Assembly: GCA_910577665.1 (NCBI GenBank)
Contig: CAJTOJ010000010.1
Location: 49,812 to 113,811, forward strand
Source of the DNA: an uncultured Acetatifactor sp.
Lineage (GTDB): Bacteria > Bacillota > Clostridia > Lachnospirales > Lachnospiraceae
Direction of reading: 5' to 3'
DNA length: 64,000 bases
The notes under the pieces: model-generated
The model's database searches: none
Told to the model about the DNA's origin: nothing
What the model saw: the letters and a program-made list of their open reading frames with translations, nothing else
Shown: in pieces, positions 26,635-35,672 of the stretch
How positions within the stretch are numbered: position 1 is the stretch's first letter
Layout: every line of letters begins with the position of its first letter
Program-made: the position numbers and the translations under genes

Positions 26635-27672
26635 ATGAACAGCAGAGAACGCTTTTTTGCAACTGTAGAACGAAGGCCTGTGGACAGGCCCGCCGCCTGG
26701 CTGGGTATGCCGGACATCAAGGCCCAGCCTGCATTGTTTGCCCATTATGGCGTGAAGGACATGCATGAGCTGAAACTGGCTGTAGGAGATGATTTCTATG
26801 CAGTGGAGGTGCCTTACCAGTCTCCCACATCCACTGCCATCTATGCTGCCTTTGACTGGTATATGGACAACAATGTAGACGCCGAAGAGCGCACTCTGAC
26901 AGCGGATGGCTGTTTCAAGGATGCCGAGGACGAAGAGGATCTGGCTTTCTTCCACTGGCCGGATCCTGTCAGATATATTGATGTAGAGGAATGCCGCAGG
27001 CGCGTGGCCCTGGCTCCCGCTGATAAGGTGCGCCTGGCCATGTGCTGGTCTGCCCATTTCCAGGACACCTGTGCTTCCTTTGGCATGGAGACAGCCCTAA
27101 TGAATATGCTGGCCAATCCGGAGATTTACCAGGCAGTGGACGAGAAAATCGTGGATTTCTACCTAAAGGCCAATGAGATCTTCTATGAAGCCACCAAGGG
27201 GCAGCTGGATGCCGTACTCATCGGCAATGACATGGGCAGCCAGCGGGGACTGATGCTCTCCCCCCAGTGCGTGCGTGATTTCATTATCCCAGGCAGCCGT
27301 AAGCTCATTGAACAGGCCCACTCTTATGGCTTGAAGGTCATCTATCATTCCTGTGGCTCCATTGTGGACGTGATCCCGGATCTGATTGAGGCAGGAGTGG
27401 ATGTGATCCACCCCATACAGGCCCTGGCCGCAGGTATGGAACCGGCAAACCTAAAGGAGAAATTTGCCGGAAAAGTGTCCTTCTGCGGTGGCGTGGACAC
27501 CCAGGATCTGCTGGTGAACGGTACTCCTGAGATGGTGCGGGCCAAGGTGCGGGAACTGCGCACCCTCTTCCCCACAGGGCTGATCCTTTCCCCCAGCCAT
27601 GAAGCCATCATGCAGGATGTGCCCCCTGCCAACATCCATGCCTTGTTTGAGGAAGCCCAGACTGTCTATTGA
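26635..27672 (+). CDS. Second UroD-family methyltransferase
   Basis: A 345-residue uroporphyrinogen decarboxylase-family protein. It keeps the first zinc-ligand pair, His238-x-Cys240 ('VIYHSCGSIVD'). At the third ligand position, where MtaA enzymes have Cys, it has 'LSPSHEAIMQDVPP' (His322), typical of a distinct subgroup near corrinoid proteins. True UroD has no HxC motif and would need haem-pathway neighbours, which are absent. It is probably the partner methyltransferase of the corrinoid system, perhaps the substrate-specific one. ATAAAGGAGAAAAGAC precedes the ATG. A decayed repeat lies between it and the activase gene, so it may be separately transcribed. Confidence 0.85.
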   Translation: MNSRERFFATVERRPVDRPAAWLGMPDIKAQPALFAHYGVKDMHELKLAVGDDFYAVEVPYQSPTSTAIYAAFDWYMDNNVDAEERTLTADGCFKDAEDEEDLAFFHWPDPVRYIDVEECRRRVALAPADKVRLAMCWSAHFQDTCASFGMETALMNMLANPEIYQAVDEKIVDFYLKANEIFYEATKGQLDAVLIGNDMGSQRGLMLSPQCVRDFIIPGSRKLIEQAHSYGLKVIYHSCGSIVDVIPDLIEAGVDVIHPIQALAAGMEPANLKEKFAGKVSFCGGVDTQDLLVNGTPEMVRAKVRELRTLFPTGLILSPSHEAIMQDVPPANIHALFEEAQTVY

Positions 27673-27742
27673 GCCTCTGTGGAAGAGAAGAGATGCGCCT
27701 GGATAGGTCTGCCAGGAGGCTGCATGGAAAGGGGGTACCTTT

Positions 27743-29020
27743 TTGAAGAAGAGGCCTTGGAAAAAAACAGCCCTGTTTCTGGGTCTGTTCCTGATGCTTG
27801 CAGGATGTGCCCACAGACCGGATGCCCTGCCGGGGGGAGCAGATACGCAGAACGCAGCAATGGTACAGGGAGAGAGTCTGGTACCGGAAGGAGGAGACCG
27901 GGAAGCGGCAGGAAGCAGTCAGAAAACTGGTGGAACAGACCAGGGCGGAAGCCGGCAGGATTCCAAAACCGGGGAGCCCCTGCAGGAACTGGAGGTTCAT
28001 TTTCTGGATGTGGGCCAGGGGGACAGTACCCTGGTCATCTGCGGCGGGCAGGTCCTGCTTGTGGATGCCGGGGACAATGACCAGGGCATCAAGGTTCAGA
28101 ACTATCTGAAAAAAAAGGGGATCAGTTTCCTTGATTATGTAATATGTACCCATCCGGACGCAGACCATATTGGCGGTATTGATGTGGTACTATACAAATT
28201 TGACTGTGGAACTCTCTTAATGACTAAGGAGGAGCGGGATACCAAGACTTACCAGGATGTGGCGGAGGTGATGAAGGAAAAAGGTTATCAGAAGAGGCTG
28301 CCCCAGGTGGGAGATCAGTATATCCTGGGGGATGCAAGCTTTACCATTGTGGGACCTTACCGGGAGGATGAAGCGGGCAACAATAACTCCATCGCCATTC
28401 TGCTCACTCATGGGGAGAATACCATCCTGCTCACCGGGGATGCGGAAGAGGAGGAAGAGCTGGATATGCTCTTCGGGGACATTCCCCTGGCAGCAGATGT
28501 ATACAAGGCAGGACACCATGGCAGCAGTTCCTCCTCCTGCCAGGAGTTCCTGGATGTGGTACAACCTTCCTACGCGGTCATAAGCTGCGGGGAGGATAAT
28601 GCCTATGGGCATCCTCATGCAGAAACCCTGGACAAGTTCCGCGCCATGGGGGTACAGGTATTTCGGACAGATGAGCAAGGCACCGTAACGGTTACTAGTG
28701 ATGGACAGGGGTTTGCCTGGAATTGCAGCCCTTCTGACACCTGGAAGATGGGAGAACCCACAGGAAATGGTGGGGAAAATGGCCAGACCGGGGAATCAGC
28801 AGGAGGAACCGGGTCAGAGGAATCCCCCGGGGAATCCCAGGAAACAGGATCTGCGGATGGCACCATACGCTACATCTGTAATGTGAGTACACGCAAATTC
28901 CATGACCCGGACTGCTCCGGTGTGGAGCGCATGGATGAGAAAAACAAGCTGTCGGTCACAGCTACAAGAGAGGAACTGATAGGCCAGGGGTATGAGCCAT
29001 GTGGGATCTGCAAACCGTAA
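27743..29020 (+). CDS. Secreted lipoprotein, ComEC/Rec2-like MBL-fold hydrolase
   Basis: A 425-residue exported protein. An N-terminal lipoprotein signal ends in lipobox 'LMLAGC', then an ~65-residue low-complexity spacer. A metallo-beta-lactamase domain follows with 'FLDVGQGDSTLVICG', 'CTHPDADHIGG' (HxxxDH metal site), 'LLTGDAEEEEE' and 'VYKAGHHGSSSSS'. After a Gly/Glu/Pro-rich linker, the last ~50 residues form a small Cys-containing domain ('KFHDPDCSGV', 'GYEPCGICKP') often found at the end of such secreted nuclease-like proteins. It starts at TTG 27743 with AGGGGGT seven bases upstream, which is unusual. ComEC-type domains degrade one DNA strand during uptake; here extracellular nucleic-acid or phosphoester hydrolysis is inferred. 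Confidence 0.88.
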   Translation: MKKRPWKKTALFLGLFLMLAGCAHRPDALPGGADTQNAAMVQGESLVPEGGDREAAGSSQKTGGTDQGGSRQDSKTGEPLQELEVHFLDVGQGDSTLVICGGQVLLVDAGDNDQGIKVQNYLKKKGISFLDYVICTHPDADHIGGIDVVLYKFDCGTLLMTKEERDTKTYQDVAEVMKEKGYQKRLPQVGDQYILGDASFTIVGPYREDEAGNNNSIAILLTHGENTILLTGDAEEEEELDMLFGDIPLAADVYKAGHHGSSSSSCQEFLDVVQPSYAVISCGEDNAYGHPHAETLDKFRAMGVQVFRTDEQGTVTVTSDGQGFAWNCSPSDTWKMGEPTGNGGENGQTGESAGGTGSEESPGESQETGSADGTIRYICNVSTRKFHDPDCSGVERMDEKNKLSVTATREELIGQGYEPCGICKP

Positions 29021-29022
29021 AT

Positions 29023-29070
29023 AACAGGCTGTCCGGCGAAAGCGCTGGTACAGCCTGTTGCGGTTTTTTC
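29023..29070 (+). terminator. Strong terminator after the MBL lipoprotein gene
   Basis: A long hairpin of 10 outer plus 6 inner base pairs with one bulge and an AAAG tetraloop (arms 29023-29038 and 29043-29059) is followed by GCGGTTTTTT. It begins just after the stop codon. Confidence 0.9.
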
Positions 29071-29255
29071 TGAGAAGGGATATTCGGTTTAAGGGGGTCA
29101 GCTGCCTGTAAAAAACTTTGGGTTTGTTTTCCATTTTGCTAAAAACCATGGTATAATGCTGAATCAGAAGAAAACCAATGTTCTGATGGAAGTGGTGGTA
29201 TTGCAACGTAATGGGCTGTCACCTGGAAGAGAGTGGACAAAAGGGGAAAGAGAGG

Positions 29256-31250
29256 ATGGAAACAATGAACATCAAGATTGGCACAGAGCAAAGGGCAAAG
29301 TTACAGGAGGGCATGATTGGTCTGTTTTTCGAGGACATCAATTACGCGGCAGACGGGGGCCTGTATGCGGAGCTGCTGGAGAACCGGTCCTTTGAGTTTC
29401 TGAAGGCTACAGGGGATGCCAGGGATTACCAGGTGGAATACGATGGCAGCTATGGCTGGGAGATGTATCCGGCAGGGGCAAAGGGGCAGTGCAGGTGTGT
29501 CATGGGCAGCCCCCACTGTGAGGAGAATCCACATTATATGCGGCTTGAGACGGCAGTGCCTGGGGAAGGGCTACAGAACAAGGCTTATGAAGGTATCTGC
29601 CTGAAGAAAGACATGGAGTACCGGCTTACTTTCTGGGCCAGGTGTGTGAGATTTGATGGCACCTTTCTGGCTGTGGTAGAGAAGGATGGTGTAGTGTATG
29701 CCCAGGCCAGGATACAGGCCGCAGAGGGAAAAGAGGAGACCTACAATTACTTCCGCAAATATGAAGGGATTCTCCAGGCCACAGGAGATGTGAACCAGGC
29801 GGTGTTCGCCCTGTGCCTGTCAGAAGCTGGCATCGTGGAACTGGACTTTATCTCCCTGATGCCCCAGGATGCGGTCTGTGGGATCTTCAGGAGAGATCTC
29901 TTTGACATGCTGAAGGAACTGCGGCCCGGATTCATCCGTTTTCCTGGCGGTTGCATCGTGGAAGGGAATACCCTTGCCAACCGGTACCGTTACAAGGATA
30001 GTCTGAAGCCGGTGTGGGCCAGGAAGAACAACTGGAACCGTTGGGCAGTGCATGGCAATTGTGAAGAGAACGGCTATGAAGGCATCTACAGCCATTACAA
30101 CCAGACCCTTGGTCTTGGATATTACGAATATTTCCTGCTCTGTGAGATGATCGGAGCAAAGCCCCTGCCAGTGCTGAACGTAGGTCTGGCCTGCCAGTAC
30201 CAGTCCCATGAGCTGGTGGGGATGGAGGATCCCCTGTTTCAGGAATTTGTGCAGGATGCCCTGGATCTGATTGAGTTCGCCAACGGTAGCACGGATACCA
30301 CATGGGGAGCCGTCCGTGCGAAAATGGGGCATCCTGAAGCCTTCGGCCTTACCATGCTGGGGGTGGGCAATGAGCAGTGGCAGACTGAAAAAGTGGATTT
30401 CTTCCAGCGCTATGAAATATTTGAGAAAACCATCCATGCCGTGGCGCCATCCATCCAGCTTATCGGTTCCGCAGGTCCCGACATCACCTCGGAACGGTAT
30501 GAGAAGGCCTGGGCATTCTACCATGCCCATCAGGAGCAGGAGAATTTTGTGTATGCCGTGGATGAACATTACTATGTAAAGCCCCAGTGGCTCTATGACC
30601 ATACGGATTTTTATGACGGATATGACAGAAAGGTGAAGGTGTTCTCCGGGGAGTATGCGGCCCATCCTTCCAGCGGTTTTAACCAGCCTTATGCCAATAC
30701 CCTGGAGGGAGCGCTGGCAGAAGCAGCCTTCCTCACCGGGGTGGAGCGGAACGGAGATGTGGTAGTGCTGGCATCCTATGCGCCCCTGTTTGCCAGGGTT
30801 GGCTATGCCCAGTGGTCTCCGGATATGATCTGGTTCGACAGTACTTCCTGCTATGGAAGTCCCAGCTACTATGTGCAGAAGCTCTATGCCCACAACATGG
30901 GGAATGCGACCCTGGAGACCTTCGGCCAGGAAAAGCAGGCTGCCGGGGAGGGACTCTACTATTCTGCCAGTTTCTGTGAGAAAAGCGGGGAAGTGATCGT
31001 GAAGGTGGTCAATTCCAGGGAGATGGCACAGCATATCGTCCTGGAACTGCCGGAAGAATGGCAGAAGGCGGCAGAGTCTGGAAACAAAGGCGGGATCCGC
31101 ATGCAGGTACTGGCTGGCACAGGGAAGGATCTGTATAACAGCATTGGGGAGCCGGAAAAAATAGTTCCGGTAGAACAGACATGTGATTCCCTGGAAGGGA
31201 TTGCGCTGCCACCGCTGTCCTTTGTGGTACTGCGGATCAAGGTGGCATGA
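29256..31250 (+). CDS. Alpha-L-arabinofuranosidase, GH51
   Basis: A 664-residue glycosidase that removes alpha-linked arabinofuranose from arabinoxylan or arabinan fragments. An N-terminal beta-rich carbohydrate-binding-like region (about 60-210) precedes the catalytic barrel with 'RFPGGCIVEGNTL', the acid/base glutamate in 'GVGNEQWQ' and the nucleophile glutamate in 'KVFSGEYAAH'. The C-terminal ~150 residues are the GH51 beta domain. There is no signal peptide, so it works on imported oligosaccharides. ATG 29256 follows AAGGGGAAAGAGAGG; ATG 29265, with better spacing from AGAGG, is an alternative three codons later. It is followed by two alpha-galactosidases, pointing to hemicellulose side-chain removal. 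Confidence 0.93.
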   Translation: METMNIKIGTEQRAKLQEGMIGLFFEDINYAADGGLYAELLENRSFEFLKATGDARDYQVEYDGSYGWEMYPAGAKGQCRCVMGSPHCEENPHYMRLETAVPGEGLQNKAYEGICLKKDMEYRLTFWARCVRFDGTFLAVVEKDGVVYAQARIQAAEGKEETYNYFRKYEGILQATGDVNQAVFALCLSEAGIVELDFISLMPQDAVCGIFRRDLFDMLKELRPGFIRFPGGCIVEGNTLANRYRYKDSLKPVWARKNNWNRWAVHGNCEENGYEGIYSHYNQTLGLGYYEYFLLCEMIGAKPLPVLNVGLACQYQSHELVGMEDPLFQEFVQDALDLIEFANGSTDTTWGAVRAKMGHPEAFGLTMLGVGNEQWQTEKVDFFQRYEIFEKTIHAVAPSIQLIGSAGPDITSERYEKAWAFYHAHQEQENFVYAVDEHYYVKPQWLYDHTDFYDGYDRKVKVFSGEYAAHPSSGFNQPYANTLEGALAEAAFLTGVERNGDVVVLASYAPLFARVGYAQWSPDMIWFDSTSCYGSPSYYVQKLYAHNMGNATLETFGQEKQAAGEGLYYSASFCEKSGEVIVKVVNSREMAQHIVLELPEEWQKAAESGNKGGIRMQVLAGTGKDLYNSIGEPEKIVPVEQTCDSLEGIALPPLSFVVLRIKVA

Positions 31251-31302
31251 AAAGAGGTAGGACTGTGCATACAGGAAAAGCAGGTAAGGGAGGATATGCA
31301 CC

Positions 31303-32607
31303 ATGAAACCCACAATGGACAAAGCCCCCATGGGCTGGAACAGTTACGACTATTATGACACCACCGTGACGGAGGAGCAGGTGAAGAAAAATGCCGACTA
31401 CCTGGCGGCGCATCTGAAGGAATATGGCTGGGAGTATGTGGTGGTGGACATCCAGTGGTATGCCAGGGATGCGGGAAGCCGCAGGGACCAGTTCCAGTAC
31501 ATACCCTTTGGGGACATGGAGATGGACGGATATGGCAGATACCAGCCGGCTGTCAACAGGTTTCCCTCCTCCGCAGGGGGAAAGGGTTTCGGGCCGCTGG
31601 CAGCCTATATTCATGACCTGGGACTGCGATTCGGCATCCATATCATGCGAGGGATTCCCAGACTGGCGGCCCACAGGCACCTGCCTGTGGAGGGAACGGC
31701 CTACACGGCGGCAGACACGGCGGATCCCGCGTCCATCTGTGGCTGGAATCCGGACATGTACGGTGTCCGGGACAATGCAGCCGGGCAGGCCTACTACGAT
31801 TCCCTGGTTCAGATGTATGCGGACTGGGGTGTGGATTACATCAAATGTGATGATATCTGTGACAGCTGGATGTACCGGAATGACAGTTTCAGTGGCTGGC
31901 ATGAGACCAGGATGCTCCAGGAAGCCATCGGGAAGACCGGAAGGAATATTGTCTTAAGCCTCTCCCCGGGCCCGGCCCATATTGACCGTGCCTGGCAGTA
32001 TGAAAAATATGCCAATATGTGGCGGATCACAGATGATTTCTGGGATCGGTGGGAGCTGTTGCTGCCCATGTTCGCACGCTGTGAGCTGTGGCAGAACCAT
32101 GTGGCGCAAGGCTCCTATCCGGACTGTGACATGCTGCCTCTGGGCAGGCTGGGCAAAGGCTTCGGACATGGGGAGAGGGACTGCAATTTCACGAAAGAAG
32201 AGCAGAAGACCATGCTGACACTGTGGTGTATCTTTGGCTCCCCTCTGATGGTGGGGGCCGAATTGACGAAGCTGGATGAATGGACCAGATGGCTTCTGAC
32301 CAGGAAAGAGATCCTAAAGCTTACAGGCAATGCCTATGTGGGCAGACAGGTGGAGCGGGATGGGCAACATGCGGTGTGGAGCTGCTTGAACCGGGAGACG
32401 GGAGAGAGATACCTGGCGCTGTTCAACCTAAGGGAGGAGGAACAGGCACTCTCCTGCGATTTGGACGAGGTGGAGCAGTTTGCCAGGAGACCAGGAAGCT
32501 TAGACGGGAAGGTGAAAGAGCTGTGGAGTGAAACCTGGGTGGATCTGGAACAGGGAAAGATCAGCCAGCCTGTTCCTGCCCATGGGACCAAGCTCTATAA
32601 ACTGTAG
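31303..32607 (+). CDS. Alpha-galactosidase, GH27
   Basis: A 434-residue intracellular enzyme cleaving alpha-galactosides. The clan-D signature opens the protein ('APMGWNSYDYY'), followed by 'YVVVDIQWY', the nucleophile aspartate in 'VDYIKCDDICD' and the acid/base aspartate in 'WRITDDFWDRW'. The C-terminal beta domain starts near 345. AAGGGAGGATATGCACC precedes the ATG, 52 bases after the GH51 stop, so the two are probably co-transcribed. There is no signal peptide. Within GH27/GH36-like sequences beta-L-arabinopyranosidase activity also occurs, and the neighbouring arabinofuranosidase makes that a real alternative. Confidence 0.93.
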   Translation: MKPTMDKAPMGWNSYDYYDTTVTEEQVKKNADYLAAHLKEYGWEYVVVDIQWYARDAGSRRDQFQYIPFGDMEMDGYGRYQPAVNRFPSSAGGKGFGPLAAYIHDLGLRFGIHIMRGIPRLAAHRHLPVEGTAYTAADTADPASICGWNPDMYGVRDNAAGQAYYDSLVQMYADWGVDYIKCDDICDSWMYRNDSFSGWHETRMLQEAIGKTGRNIVLSLSPGPAHIDRAWQYEKYANMWRITDDFWDRWELLLPMFARCELWQNHVAQGSYPDCDMLPLGRLGKGFGHGERDCNFTKEEQKTMLTLWCIFGSPLMVGAELTKLDEWTRWLLTRKEILKLTGNAYVGRQVERDGQHAVWSCLNRETGERYLALFNLREEEQALSCDLDEVEQFARRPGSLDGKVKELWSETWVDLEQGKISQPVPAHGTKLYKL

Positions 32608-32660
32608 GGAACGCAGCCATAAAAGTAATTTAGGAAGAGGACATTGACCCTGGGAAAGGC

Positions 32661-32810
32661 CAAGTGCAGTTACTGTTCACTCGTGCCAATACGAGGTGTT
32701 GTCACGTGCTATTTGCGTGACAAACTCGAGACTGCTGTGCGCCAAAAAGCCTGCATTTGGCGTTTTATGTGCATAATTGCTGTGAACGGAGTGAACAGTA
32801 GCGAAGTGCA
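32661..32810. repeat. MITE-like element, copy 2
   Basis: The element spans 32669-32802 (134 bp) and begins GTTACTGTTCACTC; the right end is the same repeat with one change. It is flanked by CAAGTGCA and GAAGTGCA, a target duplication with one mismatch. Its internal hairpins use different arms from copy 1 (GTCACG/CGTGAC). It separates the GH27 and GH4 genes. Confidence 0.8.
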
Positions 32811-32887
32811 GGCAAAGGCCAATATGACTCCCGCGGGGGTGTTGACTTTTGGATGGAATCATGACGCGGACAAGGGGGAACAGGAAA

Positions 32888-34369
32888 ATGGGATGCAAGA
32901 TAGCCTTTATCGGGGCAGGGAGTATTGGTTTTACGAGGAAGCTTTTGTCAGATCTTCTGACAGTACCGGAATTTAGCCACATGGAGGTAGCTTTCACAGA
33001 CATCAATGAGGATAATCTGCGGATGGTGACATCGCTCTGCCAGCGGGATATCGAGGCAAATGGCCTGGACATCCAGATCCAGGTAACCCTGGACAGGCGG
33101 GAGGCCTTCCGTGATGCAAAATATGTGATAAACTGTGTGCGTATCGGTATGCTGGAGGCTTTTGCCACAGATGTGGAGATTCCCTTGAAGTACGGAGTGG
33201 ACCAGTGTGTGGGCGACACCCTGTGTATCGGCGGTATCATGTATGGCCAGCGGGGAGTGGCGGCCATCCTGGACTTCTGTAAGGACATCCGGGAGGTGGC
33301 GGCACCGGGCTGTATCCTGTTAAACTATTCCAATCCCAATGCCATGATGACCTGGGCGGCCAACAAATACGGCCAGGTGGAGACCTACGGCCTTTGCCAT
33401 GGGGTCCAGCATGGCCATGCCCAGATTGCACAGGCTCTGGGAAGGGACAAGAAGGACGTGGACATCATCTGTGCGGGGCTGAACCACCAGACCTGGTATA
33501 TCAGTGTGAAGACGGAGGGTGTGGAGCGGACAGGGGAATTGTACCCGTTGATGTGTCAGGCAGAATTCGCCAGGGATGAGAATATCCGCCTGGACGTGAT
33601 GAAGCATTTTGGATATTATTCCACGGAATCCAACGGCCATCTGTCCGAATATCTCATGTGGTACAGGAAGAGGCCGGAGGAGATGGAGCAGTGGATCAAC
33701 TATTCCTCCTGGATCCAGGGCGAGACAGCCGGGTACCTGCGGGTGTGCAAGGAGTCCAGGAACTGGTTCGAGACGGATTTTCCCAACTGGATGAAGGAGG
33801 ATCCCCTGCGGTATGTGCCGGAGAAACGCTCTGAGGAGCATGGTTCCTATATCATAGAATCCCTGGAGACAGGGCGCACCTACAGGGGACATTTCAATGT
33901 GATGAACAATGGGACGATCACCAATCTGCCCGATGAGTGTGTGGTGGAGGTACCCTGCTATGTGGACGCAAATGGCATCAGCATCCCCAGGGTAGGAGAC
34001 CTGCCGCTGGGCTGTGCGGCTGTCTGCTCCCAGTCTGTGTGGGTACAGAAGCTGGCAGTGGAAGCGGCTGTGCAAGGGGATATCCGTCTGCTGTACCAGG
34101 CAGGTATGATGGATCCGCTAACCGGGGCAGTCTGTACCCCGGGAGAGATCTGCCAGATGGTTGACGAGATGCTCATCGCCCAGGAGAAATGGCTGCCCCA
34201 GTATGCAGAGGAGATCCAGAGGGCGAAGCAGCGTATGCAGGGTGAACTTCTGCCCTATCGTCCGGTAAAGGGATTTACCTTACAGGAGAAGACTGTGGAA
34301 GAGATGGCGGTGGAGAAAGAGAAATACCGCCAGATGGCATCTGAGGCAGCAAAGGAAAACGTGAAGTGA
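32888..34369 (+). CDS. GH4 family alpha-galactosidase/glycosidase (MelA-like)
   Basis: A 493-residue NAD- and Mn-dependent glycosidase of family 4. The N-terminal Rossmann fold shows 'KIAFIGAGSIGFTRKLLSDL'. Family landmarks include 'INCVRIGML', 'NYSNPNAMMTW' and the metal-binding Cys segment 'GLCHGVQHGH', which matches the MelA alpha-galactosidase branch (CHGVQ). The enzyme works by an oxidation/elimination mechanism in the cytoplasm. ATG 32888 follows AAGGGGG and is preferred over in-frame ATG 32849. It sits downstream of GH51 and GH27 but behind a MITE-like insertion, so it may have its own promoter or rely on read-through. Confidence 0.92.
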   Translation: MGCKIAFIGAGSIGFTRKLLSDLLTVPEFSHMEVAFTDINEDNLRMVTSLCQRDIEANGLDIQIQVTLDRREAFRDAKYVINCVRIGMLEAFATDVEIPLKYGVDQCVGDTLCIGGIMYGQRGVAAILDFCKDIREVAAPGCILLNYSNPNAMMTWAANKYGQVETYGLCHGVQHGHAQIAQALGRDKKDVDIICAGLNHQTWYISVKTEGVERTGELYPLMCQAEFARDENIRLDVMKHFGYYSTESNGHLSEYLMWYRKRPEEMEQWINYSSWIQGETAGYLRVCKESRNWFETDFPNWMKEDPLRYVPEKRSEEHGSYIIESLETGRTYRGHFNVMNNGTITNLPDECVVEVPCYVDANGISIPRVGDLPLGCAAVCSQSVWVQKLAVEAAVQGDIRLLYQAGMMDPLTGAVCTPGEICQMVDEMLIAQEKWLPQYAEEIQRAKQRMQGELLPYRPVKGFTLQEKTVEEMAVEKEKYRQMASEAAKENVK

Positions 34370-34545
34370 GGGCAACATGAGGAACCCGAGGAGGTTTTCT
34401 GTTAACAGGAGGACGACTGTAAATACACTGTCAGCAAAAGGGGCCAGAAGCAGATGTAAAGGGAACAGTAGAGAAGTATGCGGATGAAAATCCGGTTATA
34501 AAGATTGCTGGTGGAAATCCTATCATATGCCCTGCCTCTTTGATA

Positions 34546-34698
34546 TGCTCCCTTCTAGAGCGTGTTTGAAAATTGCTTTCTGTCAGATGTGCGTCACAAT
34601 TTGTGGGAGATTTGACCCAAATGAGGGCCAAATATACCGCAAAGTAGGGCGTGCAGATGGTGGGAATGAATTTTCAAACACGCTCTAGGAGGGAGCAT
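34546..34698. repeat. 153-bp inverted-repeat element of a second family
   Basis: Near-perfect terminal inverted repeats of about 29 bp (left 34546-34574, right 34669-34698) contain an exactly matching 20-bp core, CTAGAGCGTGTTTGAAAATT. The ~95-base interior has no reading frame of note. It looks like a non-autonomous mobile element. It lies in the 648-base gap 34370-35017, which otherwise holds no gene, only a TATAAT at 34926 before the response regulator. Confidence 0.75.
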
Positions 34699-35017
34699 GA
34701 TTTGTGTCTAAAAGAAGTTTGTTTTTAATTGCCTACTTGACCGGGAGCAGTTCAACTGTTTTTTGTTTCTTTTATCATGGCATATGCTGAAATGCAATCT
34801 GATTTCATAGCTATCCGCTTTTCCATGATATGAACCATATGGTTCACTGTGGAAAAGCCGTGGACAGGAACGAAAAACCCGGGAAATAGGGAAGGGAAAT
34901 TTACAATTTGGACACATTTGCATTCTATAATAAATAAAGTAATCCAGGAATCTTTTTTTGCGGAAGCACAGAGGGCAGGCACCTGGCTAAGGTTCCAGGA
35001 AAGGGAGGGATGATGTT

Positions 35018-35671
35018 GTGGCGGATATTCTGATTGTGGAGGACGATGTGTCCATTGCGGATCTGATCTGTCTGAACCTGAGTGCGGAGGGTTACCACTG
35101 CAAATGTGCCCATGATGGCATGGAAGGGGCAGATCTGGTGGAGTCGGAGCGGTTCGATCTGATCCTGTTAGACATAATGCTGCCAGAGGTAGACGGCTAC
35201 GAGCTTCTGGACTATATCAAGCCCACCGGGACACCGGTAATCTTTCTGACAGCCCGGGGAAGTGTAGAAGACAGGATCCGGGGGCTAAAGGCCGGAGCAG
35301 ATGACTACATTGGCAAGCCTTTTCAAGTAGGGGAACTTCTGGCCAGGGTGGAAGCCGTGCTTAGGAGAACCGGGGCTACAGGGAAGCATCTTGCATTTGG
35401 GGATGTGTCTATCCGTGTGGACTCCAGGGAAGTAATGAAGGACGGGAAGGCAGTGGTGCTTACTGCCAAGGAATTTGACCTGCTGGTGGAACTGGTGCAG
35501 AACAAAAATGTGGCCCTGTACCGGGACTGGCTCTATGAAAAAGTATGGCGGGAACCGTTTACGGGGGAGACAAGGACTTTGGATGCCCACATCCAGAGAC
35601 TGCGCAAAAAGCTGGGATGGGAGGAGAAGATCAAGACAGTGTTCCGCATAGGTTACAGACTGGAGGGATAG
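35018..35671 (+). CDS. OmpR-family response regulator
   Basis: A 217-residue regulator. The receiver domain has the acidic pair 'VEDD', the phospho-acceptor in 'DLILLDIMLPEVDG' (Asp about 51), Thr in 'FLTARG' and Lys in 'GKPFQ'. A winged-helix DNA-binding domain (about 125-215) follows, with 'LDAHIQRLRKKLG' and 'IGYRLEG'. It starts at GTG 35018, after GGAAAGGGAGGGATGATGTT; the nearby ATG is out of frame. The histidine kinase gene begins 1 base after its stop. The stimulus is unknown. Confidence 0.95.
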   Translation: MADILIVEDDVSIADLICLNLSAEGYHCKCAHDGMEGADLVESERFDLILLDIMLPEVDGYELLDYIKPTGTPVIFLTARGSVEDRIRGLKAGADDYIGKPFQVGELLARVEAVLRRTGATGKHLAFGDVSIRVDSREVMKDGKAVVLTAKEFDLLVELVQNKNVALYRDWLYEKVWREPFTGETRTLDAHIQRLRKKLGWEEKIKTVFRIGYRLEG

Positions 35672-35672
35672 C

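Noticed and set aside
26635..27672. hemE (uroporphyrinogen decarboxylase) as the function of the second UroD-family gene
   Set aside because: It has the HxC zinc motif of methyltransferases and lies with corrinoid genes, with no haem-pathway neighbours.
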